64,000 nucleotides of DNA, taken from Ditylenchus dipsaci. Taxonomy: Eukaryota > Nematoda > Chromadorea > Rhabditida > Anguinidae. The position numbers and the translations under genes are program-made. Positions 1 through 10,100 of this stretch are shown in pieces. Within the stretch, counting starts at the first letter, position 1, and each line of letters opens with the position of its first letter. The notes beneath the pieces are model-generated. The model was not told the origin of the DNA. It was given only the letters and a program-made list of their open reading frames with translations, and searched no databases. The stretch lies in assembly GCA_004194705.1 (NCBI GenBank), contig SADC01000005.1, positions 349,481-413,480 on the forward strand. Direction: 5' to 3'.

Positions 1-29
1 ATTGTTGTGCTTATCAAGTTACATGGTTC

Positions 30-258
30 TTTAGGAGGAGCATACCAGCACGTTACATGCTGCAAATTAAGGCAGGGACCAGTAAATTTTCAAAAATGGT
101 CCATGTTTTCACTCGTTTGATGTCAAATATGATATTTGTGACCTTATCAGAAAACTGTCATCGGGTCAGTCAGAACGCTTATAGGAGACGATCATGAGAG
201 AAATAAATTGCTGGTCCCCGATTTAATTGCAATGTAACACGCTGCTATGCCCTTTTAA
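30..258. mobile_element. Short foldback element (MITE-like)
   Basis: An arm reading GCATACCAGCACGTTACAT near 40 is mirrored near 225-250 by ATGTAACACGCTGCTATGC. GGGACCAGTAAATTT and its complement also pair. The right end reads GCCCTTTTAA, resembling the TTAA-flanked foldbacks elsewhere in the window. Confidence 0.55.
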
Positions 259-1995
259 TGGGGCGTTCACAATGAGTGTCGGCCTAAGCGTCCTTCTAAA
301 GAGGCAGTGCATGTTGCGTGGGATTTTCGACCATTGTTGTTTCCCTTTTTTACTGCATCTTTCATAGATAATGGGACGTCTGTTAATACATTTCTCGGCC
401 AAATGCTGTCAGAATAAAGATTGGAGGTGTCACTATATCGAGGCTTGACTGTAGTACAATTTTGTATCTAAGATGTGGGCCTTCAAGATAAGCTATAAAA
501 GACATCTGATTTAAACTTATCAGATAAAAATGCTATATCCGCACACAGGGTAACACTTTTGAAAACACAACCCCCCCCCCCGGTATGACTCCCGCGGGAT
601 GTTTGAGCAGGCCAAAACATGTTCTTCAGATCTCAAGAACTTAGAAAAACATGTTTTTGTCCGTCCTAAGACACGCTGCATACCCTTGCCTGAGCCTAAT
701 TTCTAAAATCGCTTTGGTGGACCGCAATTTTTTTTTAAAGTACGGTTTTTAGCACTTTTTATTATAGTTAATTAGTTATTTTAGTCATTTTTTTGAAAAA
801 AAACCAGCTTGGGAAACCAAGGCATGTTTTTTAAGAACCGTAAACGCAAATATAGCAAGGCTCGGATCTCAACATTTTGAAACAACTACATCTTATCGAA
901 ATAAGTTCATTCGACATGTTTTAGCAAAAATATGATATTTTATCTAGCGCTCACTGCTCTTTTGGATTTAATAATAATTTCTAGACGTGAAATTATGAAA
1001 AAATAATAAAATTATAAGTTCTAAAATAACTTCAAGTCAAATAGTAGTATGAATACAATTTCAATACGAATCCAAGCCCTGATATGAAACCAAATATCAT
1101 GCTGGAACTGATAAATTCAAGCTTTTAAAAAAGACCCTCCCCCTGCTCTCTTCTTTCTGACTGCCGCAATGGTTAAAACCTACAAACTTAGATACAATAC
1201 AATTTAAAAAAAAAAATTCACAAAAAGAATTAAAAAATTAAAACGAATTTTTTGCCACTTTTATGCTAAAATAAATTGCTAAAAATATGTATTAATGACT
1301 CCATAAATTGCATGGAAATGCTCACCTACGCTTGCATGCCTTCATATATAGTGAAGCTGAAAATCTCAGCACCTGGTCATATTTTGCAGAAGAGACAGTT
1401 AGAGAAAAGAGACCTACGAACTGCGCTGATTTTCGCTAACTATTGATTTTTGTCTTGAAAATACGAAAAAAAAAGAAAAATTTTGAATAGAGATGCCGAA
1501 TAAATACGAAACTTCGAAACAGGTCAACAATATTTTGAAAACAGATAAAACCTTTCGGCAGAAAAATCTAAGTGTGCAAAACATGTTTTCAACAAAAAAT
1601 AAGAGATTTGCACAATGATTAATATTTCGAAAAACATATTTTAAAAACGGTGAATTTAAATAATTATAGCAAAAGAAAGCTTTTACGTTCGAAAATTTGT
1701 TCCTGTGTGTTTTTGTTTATTTAACAATTCCATTGTTTGAGTGCCGTAAACATATTATATTTTTTAAACTTAAAACTTGTGGAAATCAATATTATAAAAA
1801 GTGCATATCATTTTGACTGTATCCGGGAATCCAGTATTTCCCAATTTTAAAACCCGGAAATTTAAATTGAAATCAATTGATTTTACAGTTAGCTCTCGAT
1901 ATTTAACCATCATTAACCAAGTTTTTTTGTTTTGACTCAAATAAGGTGAATCTACTTCCGATATAAGGCCACCTCGACCGCATTTGGATGGTTAG

Positions 1996-2460
1996 CCTTA
2001 AAGGGAGGGGGGGCTGAAAGCTGTTAAGGAGATAGTATCGACACGAAAGGACAAATCCTAGTTTTTTGTTTTTAAATGTCGTTTTAGAGACATATTTTGT
2101 TAATAACTCGGTGTTGCGATCCCGGACAAACTTGTGCAAAATTGAAAGTTGGATCAGCATCATTAGTATCAGAATTTCAAAATTTCTTCTAAAAGCGCCG
2201 TAAAAATCGAAATGCATCATAAGACAAATCAACCTTTTTCGATGGTTCTTTTTTCCATTTCCATTTCGACTTTAAGGGCATTTTTTCGAAAGAATTTCAA
2301 AATTCTGATATTCTGCACAAGTTTGTCTGACATTGTAACACCAAGTTATCGACAATATATAGCTCTAAGACCACATCTAAAAAACATAAAACTGCGATTA
2401 ATCCTTTTGTTTCGAGACTATCTCCTTAACAGCTTTCACCCCTCCTTTAACAGCTTTCAG
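1996..2460. mobile_element. Foldback element, ~465 bp
   Basis: The left arm (GCTGAAAGCTGTTAAGGAGAT at about 2012) is mirrored by ATCTCCTTAACAGCTTTCA at about 2420-2440. The inner parts also pair, including GGACAAACTTGTGCA against TGCACAAGTTTGTC. Open frames here on both strands are products of the inverted repeat. The left end reads TTAAAGGGAGG, like the TTAA family. Confidence 0.65.
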
Positions 2461-2562
2461 AACCTAATATATGCATCGTCGAGATTGCTGGTTTTAACAC
2501 CTCCCCCTAAGTGCAAACCTTATCTTTTACCCTATTTTTAAATATAAGGTCACTCTTGATAT

Positions 2563-3508
2563 ACAGTTGCGACATTGATAGTGCTCGATGGCAATATTTT
2601 TCTTCTTCAGCAATTTTACTTATAAAAATGTACCGTTTTCAAATAATCAAATATATAGTTTCAACAGAATTTCATACTTCACAATGCTGTCCGAACAGAA
2701 TTTAAAAAATGACAAGGTTTTTCAGAAAAATTGCCTTTTTCAAAGTTGTCACTGTTTTTTAGCCCGACAATTGATAGGGTCCGAATCAAATTTTGAAGAA
2801 ACCATTTCATATCGTAGTTTTTTAAGGACTTCAACTTCAACCTGTCCGTATCTCGGTGCTCGGTGGTTCTATGACAATGATCAAAATGTCATTTTGTAGA
2901 GAAATCATGGAGCTTTCAGAAAACGCATGATGGCATAAATTTGTATCTTTATAGCCACAAGAAGAGCTAATATTCATGTGGTTAAACGACCATTTCCCTT
3001 ACATTTTATTTGATTTTGACTAGAAATCGCCAGTTTCATGTTGATGGTCATAACTTTTCACAGAATCAACAAAAAAAAATAAGTTTCACATACCAAATGG
3101 TAGCTGAGAAACAGTTCTTACAAACAGTTATTGAAAAATCACGGTACACGCCAATATTAATTGGTTTCTTCAAAATTATGATTCGGACCCTATCAATTGT
3201 CGGGCTAAAAAACGGTGACAACTTTGAAAAAGGCATTTTTTTTTGAAAAAATCTTGTCATTTTGAAAAATCTGTTCTTACAGCATTGTGAAGTATGAAAT
3301 TTTGTTACAAACTATATGCAGTCGAACCTCTTTATAGTGACACCCAATATAGTGACACCTCGATATAGTGACACCTAGGGGTCGGTCCCCAGGGGTGTCA
3401 CTATAAAGAGGTTCGACTGTATTTGATTTTTTGAAAACGGTACATTTTATAAGTAAAATTGCTAGAGAAGAAAAATATAGCCATCGGGCACTATCAATGT
3501 CGCAACTG
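2563..3508. mobile_element. Large foldback element with ~400-bp arms, TA-flanked
   Basis: It starts with CAGTTGCGACATTGATAGTG and ends with the complement, CACTATCAATGTCGCAACTG. TA dinucleotides flank both ends, which fits a mariner/Tc-type insertion. The arms pair over about 400 bp (for example CCCGACAATTGATAGGGTCC against its complement near 3190). The right arm is interrupted by the CAGTCGAACC element at 3319-3419. No transposase is visible. Confidence 0.75.
3319..3419. mobile_element. Tigger/pogo-like MITE nested in a foldback arm
   Basis: The termini are CAGTCGAACCTCTTTATAG and its complement, the CAGTCRAACCTC signature of pogo/Tigger-type elements. The host arm is otherwise mirrored at about 2655-2680, where the site is empty (ACTATATATTTG on the complementary strand). 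The filled site reads ACTATATG-element-TATTTG. This is an insertion at TA with the left TA copy mutated to TG. Confidence 0.7.
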
Positions 3509-3914
3509 TAAGGCCACCTCGAGGCGATCTTCAAAGGCTTGCCTTATATCAAAACTCGACTGTAACTGATTTGAATTCAGAAATTCCATATTTTCGTGAA
3601 ATCCGGGTCTTCGGATTATTGCCTACAGCCATAATTTGGTAGCGTGCAAAACCTTTTGTTGCTTTAAAATTTCTCATATAAAAAATGAAGCAGAATGAGC
3701 AATTTAGCCATGAACTCCCTCCTAAAGGGGAGGGCGACTTTAATGGCCATTTTTTGACATTTATTTCTACTATATTAAAATGACTATTTAAGTTTCCATT
3801 TTTTAATTTTATATCTCTAAAAGATCGTAAGGACCTTCGAATAGCAAAAATATCAGCATTTATACTTAGAAAATAAAAAGAGCAACTTAAATAGTCATTT
3901 TAACAAAGTAAAAC

Positions 3915-4304
3915 TCAGTGCTGTGAATCTGGAACCGGCTAAACTTCAGGCACTTGTTTCTAGCAGTTATTAGTATTACCCAGCCCGAATTATTAGTACG
4001 GCAGATTATTAGGTAGCTCAGACATTGGCACAGCGCTAGGAATAAAAAAATTAACCATTTGAACTTTTCTACATAACGACACCATCTTGGACCCGAAACG
4101 ATTTTAACGTAAAATTGTGGTGTAAATCCTTTCGGTGCAAGCCGGTAGCCGTTATGTAAAAAGGCTCCAATGATCAATTTTTTATTCCTAGCCGGTGCCA
4201 ATGTCTGAGCAACTTAATAATCCGCAGTACCGGGCTGGATAATACTAATAGCTGCTAGAAACAGGTCCCTGAAGTTTAGCCGGTGCCGAGATTTACAGCA
4301 CTGG
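3915..4304. mobile_element. Foldback element, ~390 bp
   Basis: The left arm around 3915-3960 (AGTGCTGTGAATCTGGAACC) pairs imperfectly with TGCCGAGATTTACAGCACT near 4285-4303. The inner segments TTATTCCTAGC and its complement also pair. An open frame on the minus strand through it is not a gene. Confidence 0.6.
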
Positions 4305-5711
4305 TAGAAATCAATGCCAAAAAGTAGCCGTAAAAGTTCCCCTTGCTCTTTTAATTAAACTTGATAATTTGATCATCAGCAATAATTGCTGTGCCATAGC
4401 TATTTAAAGATCTTAGTGTATCCATTCTTTTTGACCATCAAGATCAAGTTGGCAAACAATCTTGTAATACAATACTTTCAAATTTATATAAAAAGTCTTG
4501 GAAATAATAAAAAATTTATATGAAAAAAAAGAAAATATTCGATTACATTTCAGAGGCTTTTTTGATACTCTTTTTGTTTGCTGTGCTGTTTTTCGCTATT
4601 TTAAATTTTTCCGAAAATTTTAATTTTCAATTTTCAGATATGAAAACGAAAAAATTTTCAAAATTTTCAAAATTAGCGCCAAAAAAGAGATTCTTTATAG
4701 GTTTATGATGAAGTGCCTTGGTCAAATTTATGTCACAGGTAAGTGAGTGAAAGCATCTCTAAATCTTCATGCCTCTAACCCTTCAAGTCATTTTTAGGGT
4801 CTTAAAATTTAATAAGCACACTTAAAGCCTGATTTCGGTCAGAACTACTAAAGTGTAGTTTAGCCACAAAATTTCATGAAATCTGTATTTCCCAAAAAAT
4901 GTTTCTTTATTCTTGTCAGTTAGTGTCATAATATTGTCACATCACTGTGAGGAAATAAGCAAATAAAAAATAGCTAAAAGTAAAAATTTAAAAAATAGAC
5001 CACAAATTATTATAATACACCAAAGTTAAGATATTTTAAACAATTCAAAAGCAGTGAGATTCAATAGCATTAAAGCAATAAATCAAACAGGAAATGGTTC
5101 AAAACAATAGGTAATGAACATGTATGCTTTCCAATACCAATCCTCATTTATCTATCTATCTAAACAGACAACAATAGAACTAAATTCACAACGAAAAAAA
5201 ATACGACACGTTTAATTTAATGTTATTTGAATGTGAACAAACAAACAACAAAACATATTTATAGAAATCAATAAATCATTGGTTCAACTGAATTTATAGC
5301 AAAAGTTTAGTGATGGTTTAACAAGGAAGACAGATAATGAAAATTATAGCTCTAAATAGTATTCGACATGTGTGGGTCCTAACTTTTTTTCGTAAATTCG
5401 GTTTTTCGTATCTTTTTTTAACGAAGTCTAAAAAATCTCTCTGTTGTAACGCTAGATCTCGGTTTTTGTTCAAAAAAAGTTGTGATGAAAACCAAAAACT
5501 TTGGTCGAAGTTATAACGGTTTTTAAATTAGGATACAGAAAATCCGTACGGAACAGCCACCACCACGTTGAGCCCCAGAAGTGGGGCTCAACATGAGCTG
5601 CGGGAATCCAGTCACCGGGATTGAGGAGCGCTTCGAGCCACCAAGCTTGACTTTGTTATCGAGAGCTTGATGCATCTTAAACAGTCTACCTTCCGCAATT
5701 CTACTATCAGT

Positions 5712-5879
5712 CTACAAATCACCCGCTAACTTTACTCGGTCACCAGTGTTATCACGGCCTACCATCTCGTTCATCACCATCGCACTTTCACGGGTAAAAT
5801 CCGCTTCACGTCCCATACACTCACACCCGCCAACGGCACAGGCTACTGTACCTGCACTCAGGGTCGCAATTTGGGGAGC
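5712..5879 (-). CDS. Weak candidate exon in an unusually GC-rich patch
   Basis: After a TGA the minus strand reads 55 codons to a TAG. The composition is protein-like (Cys-rich near the middle, then acidic and basic alternation, ending ...NTGDRVKLAGDL). The patch at 5560-5910 is GC-richer than its surroundings and is not an obvious foldback. No start codon or clear splice pair fixes a model, and another minus-strand frame is also open for part of it. It could be a retroelement fragment. Confidence 0.2.
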   Translation of the reverse strand, partial: APQIATLSAGTVACAVGGCECMGREADFTRESAMVMNEMVGRDNTGDRVKLAGDL

Positions 5880-6493
5880 TCATAGGGGTAATCACCCGCC
5901 CCTTTACAAATATGTTACGCCCCTTGACTGAAAAAATAGGCAAAATTAGACAAATTACCCCCCCCCCTTGAGAAAGTTGAAGTTGCTGTTTTTTCTATGA
6001 TCCCTCCCTAGGTCATTCTATTTTAAACGACCTGAGCTGACTTTTTAAACTCATTTTTTTCCTAACACAATAAAAAAATTGAAAAAAATAGGTTACAACA
6101 TGAAAAAATATAAAAAGTTTTTCAGAGGAGCCTTGCAAAAATACTCTTAGTCTGCAAATTAGTCAAGAGTATTGCTTGAAATCATGTTTCAGTTAAGTTA
6201 GTACGTGCATCTCTAACTCTCAAACCCACTCCGCCCACTTCCGAGTTGCTCACCTACGACACAAATCATTTGAAAGTGACTCTGGATGCATTAAAAAGCA
6301 TGCAAACCAAAATTTTTATATGCGGTAAGCCACAGTTTTCAAAAGTATGTTTAAATTATGTCTTTTTCGGTTTTGGGGATGTCCAGGTACTTTTTTAGGT
6401 AAAATTACCTTGGTCTGTCAAGGCAAAAAGTTAAATTTTGGTAAAAAAAAATTGACCAAAAATGTCAACCGTCACCTAAAAACATGTTTTAAA

Positions 6494-6865
6494 AAACCAT
6501 CGCCGTTGATGACAATTTCGATTTCGAGTTTTTGAATATGCGGGGGACAGATCTTTTATTGCGAAAATATACTTCGAATTATTTTTTGTTTGCCATTAAA
6601 ATTATCCAATTATCCAAAGAACTATCCACTAGTCGAGCCCGACGCTGCTTGACAATGCCTGATCGGACGAATTACTCCCATTGAGCTATAACCTATTATA
6701 AGTACCTGTGGATTCGCTTCACCTAGTACATGTAATTTTAATTTTAGATGCAAATAAAAAATATTCCGCGAAAGCATTTTTCGCATTTCCGGCTGTCCCT
6801 GCCAATTCAAAAACTCGAAATCGTCATTGTCATCAACGGCGATGGTTCCTTTAAGCGTGCTTTGG
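6494..6865. mobile_element. TTAA-flanked foldback with tRNA-like core
   Basis: The left end (TTAAAAAACCATCGCCGTTG) and right end (CGGCGATGGTTCCTTTAA) are complementary and each abuts TTAA. A related, larger copy lies at 35029-36056. Between the arms the minus strand reads TATAGCTCAATGGGAG, a good match to the tRNA A-box (TRGCNNARYGG). The expected B-box position is degenerate. I read this as a MITE with a captured tRNA-derived segment, not a working tRNA gene. Confidence 0.6.
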
Positions 6866-7166
6866 CGGCTAAAACGTGCAAGAGAAAAGTGATTTGTGCA
6901 TTTTTGAGCTATGTCGAAAGCACAAACTTTCTTTCCAAATATTTATTAAAAATTTCGTATTGATCAAATTCCGAAAATTCAAACCAAATTTTGCGCCATA
7001 TTTGGCGTTGCTATAAAACGCCAAAAATGTTCAGTGCAAAACCAGCACAACAAAGTAGAGTCCAGTAAACTTGTTATTGCAAAATAGCAAAAGGCAGTTA
7101 TTTTCTGGACTACTAGCTTTCTCGCCTGCGTTACTATAAGGATTCAAGAGAGTTGCCAAATTACAG

Positions 7167-10100
7167 GATGTGAGTGGAGTGGCCAAGTATGGGCAGATGC
7201 ACAATCAATTGGAATAACAGTAAAGTGCAAGAATGTATTGACGACTACGTATGCCGCAGATTACCACCCAAGCCCGTCTCCGACAACTTATTAGCGAGCA
7301 TTTGCAACAGCATGGTGATTTAGAACTGTGCTTAAGCTATTTTCAAGTTTTTATTGGTTTAATTTAGTGTCAGAGCAGGCTCTAAGCATATACTTAAAGC
7401 GAAACGTAGGTTTTTAAAAGACTTTAAAGAGCTAGGATAGTGAACGAGACATGATTAAAGGACCATACTTGTTGATGACAATGGAAATTCGGCACATTCA
7501 AATGTGTGCGGCACGGAAATTATTTTTTCAATCATTTTAAAATAGCAGAGAAGACACATGAATCTCACCGCAGACCAACAATAGCCACACCACGCTGGTT
7601 TACCACTGAGCTACCTAAACACTCACATAAGATATAATTTTTATTTTGATATACAAACAACAGATGTCACTGCTCTTGTTGAGAAACCTCCAAAACATCA
7701 AAAAAATCGCCTCGTCCTCCCTGTTGTTTTTGGAAATATTTGGGAGTAGGCAAGGGTTATGCCAGCGTATGTTGGGACAGACTCATAGATGCTACAAACT
7801 TATGTTTTTTCTGTCGTAACATATGCTGGCCAGCTCTTGCCTAAGCTTAAACCTAAGAAATAAATAATTTTTTTGAAAAACAACGGGGGACCAATGTTAA
7901 ATTTTCTAATTTAGGGGGGTCTCAACAAGAACACTGCCAAACACATAATTCAGAAAGTACTTTTAGAGTAAAAAAGTGCCCCGCGCGTTTGGATTTGCTG
8001 AATTCTCGTTTTCATCTGCAAATATAGTCCCTTAAAGGGCCATACTTGTTGATGAAAATGGGAATTCGGCAAATTCAAATGCGCGCGGGATATTGTATTT
8101 CTAGTCCAAAAAGGTTTTTGGTCTCGGGTTCGATTCCGTGTCTGCTCTGTCATTTTGGTCATTTATTATAATTCATTATAATGACTAAAATAATTTCGGA
8201 ATAAAAAAAAATTAGAGATGGCAAATGGCCTATTTCGGGACGGGACAAAATTTACTTTAAAAAATTTCGGGACGGGACCGGGACGGGACAAGGCCTAAAA
8301 ACCCTTCGGGACGGGACGGGACGTCCCGACCCATTAATAAAAGAAAAATAAAGGAAAAATGAAGGAAAAATCGGAAAATCATTCCGGAACGGGACACCGG
8401 GACGGGACACACTAGAATTTTTTTTCCGGGACGGGACACCGGGACGGGACAAGCCCTAAAATCCCTTCGGGACGGGACGGGTCGGGATCGCCGTCCCGTC
8501 CCGAGGCCATCTTTAAAAAAAATCCGGTTCTTGTCGGTTATCCGGACTACCTCTATCCATAAACAGAACTACCAGAGAAAAGAATAGTAGAGGTAGTCCG
8601 GATAACCGACAAGAACGTAAAATCCCATTGTCATCAACAAGTATGGTCCTTTAAAGGGGCAGAGCCATTTAGGTTTAAACAAGTGGCCTCGGTGGCTCAG
8701 TGCGTAGGCATTTGCATTCTTTGGATTGTTTGACTTGTTCTAGGAGTGATTCAATTTTTTTGACGCAAGATTCGGAATCAGGGACCTAGATTACCCCTAA
8801 AACTGGTCAAACAAGCCAAAAATATGTTCTTTGAGTATGGTTAGGCGGCTAAAACCTTAAAAAAATTGTTTCAGGCGTTTTTTAACTAGGGAATATATAG
8901 TGTATTTGTACCTGAATAGCTTAGTTCATATTTTATTTTTTTGAGACCCCTTTTTCCTTGACATTTTGCTTGTATTTTGACGATAAATACTTTACTCGAC
9001 ACCTTTATGTTGATGGTTATATTTTTCCCCAAAACTTTGACTTACCAGAGTGTGTCTAAGAAATAAGGCTTACAAACTATAAAAAATATAAAAAACATCC
9101 TAACGATAGAAAATTGATGAATGAATAAAGTGTTCGATTCTTTGCTCGCCTCATGAATTGGACTTTTGTGGAAAAATTTTATTCTTCATAGCTAGGGTTG
9201 GCGACTTGACGCTTCGATTTCGACTTTTCTTGTCGAAAGTCGAGTGAATTTCCACTTTCGACATTCTACTTTTTATCTTGAGCAGAATTTGAAATTTGCA
9301 CCTTCGCGTACCCACTCAAAGTTTTAACAAAATGTTGATTTTAAATTCGATTAAGCACGAATTTATACTTGTTCGATTTGTTTTGCTCGCTACAGTACTT
9401 CTAATAATTTCCGCTTTGGGATACAGTATTTTTCATAATAAAAAATAAACAGCCTTAATTTACAAATCTCATATCGATTTCCTAGGGCTACTCCTTCCCA
9501 CGTTCCATGACCCAACCAGCAGTTTCTTGCATGCCTCATTCCAGTCCCAGCCAAGTATTTGTTAAGCAGCAAGCGCAGCAACCTAGTCCCACCAAATCCA
9601 TATCCAGTAGTCAAGAGCTGAGCCATCAGCTGCCCCCTGATTTTTTCTACAACCCGTCCTCCCTATTCCTTGCCAATTGTCCCTCCTCTTCAATGGACTC
9701 CCAATTAGGGCTGAACACTCTGAATTTTGTGGGCCACCACCTAAATCAAGCCCCATTTCCGGGCTCTCCAATCCACAACTTGTTTGGAAACAGTAATGAT
9801 CAAAGTCCAGTACCAGGAGAAAACCTGGAAAGCAGTGATATTTCCCGCTACTTGCTAGCTGAGCCTGAAGAGAACGCAAGCCTCGCGCAATGCTCCTCTT
9901 CGTCCACCAACAATGAAGACTTTGGAGAGGCTGAACCGTGTGAAGAAAAGAAAACTCATCCTAAAGTGACTTCACAAATTAACTGGAAAGACCCAGTGGT
10001 CCAATGGGCTATTTCCGAGTACTTTGATAGGAAAATCAAACTGCAAACTGAACTTAGGTTAGTTTCTTAAGTACCATATAGCTTTATTGCCCCTCTCTAG

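Larger units (their letters stand above)
1..7166. other. Gene-poor stretch, foldback elements and AT-rich filler
   Basis: No convincing host exon was found in this stretch, apart from a weak minus-strand reading frame at 5712-5879. It holds several inverted-repeat elements, listed separately (about 30-258, 1996-2460, 2563-3508, 3319-3419, 3915-4304 and 6494-6865). The sequence at 4320-5540 is plain AT-rich DNA with no structure I can see. Positions 5560-5910 are distinctly less AT-rich, but I could not assign them to a family. Confidence 0.5.
8032..8656. mobile_element. TTAA-flanked foldback carrying nested insertions
   Basis: The outer ends are AGGGCCATACTTGTTGATGA and its near-complement TCATCAACAAGTATGGTCCT, each adjoining TTAA. 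Inside are a tRNA B-box-like GGGTTCGATTCC (about 8126), the hAT-like MITE at 8213-8515, and a near-perfect hairpin at 8524-8615. A fragment of the same family (AGGACCATACTTGTTGATGA) occurs at about 7457. Confidence 0.65.
7406..9485 (+). other. 2.1-kb intron filled with MITEs
   Basis: This lies between the exon ending AAGCGAAAC|GTAGGT at 7405 and the acceptor TTTCCTAG at 9485, both phase 0. It holds tRNA-like fragments, the 8032-8656 TTAA foldback with a nested hAT-like MITE and a hairpin, and AT-rich filler from 8700 to 9480. A tRNA A-box-like stretch (GGCTCAGTGCGTAGG) occurs near 8692. The intron call rests on phase and on the absence of other exons, so it is inferred. Confidence 0.5.

Noticed and set aside
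2212..3534. Multiple short open frames on both strands
   Set aside because: All lie within the arms of the foldbacks at 1996-2460 and 2563-3508 and have no gene-like features.
8252..8452. Minus-strand frames rich in SRPGVPS
   Set aside because: Translation of the GGGAC array inside a MITE.
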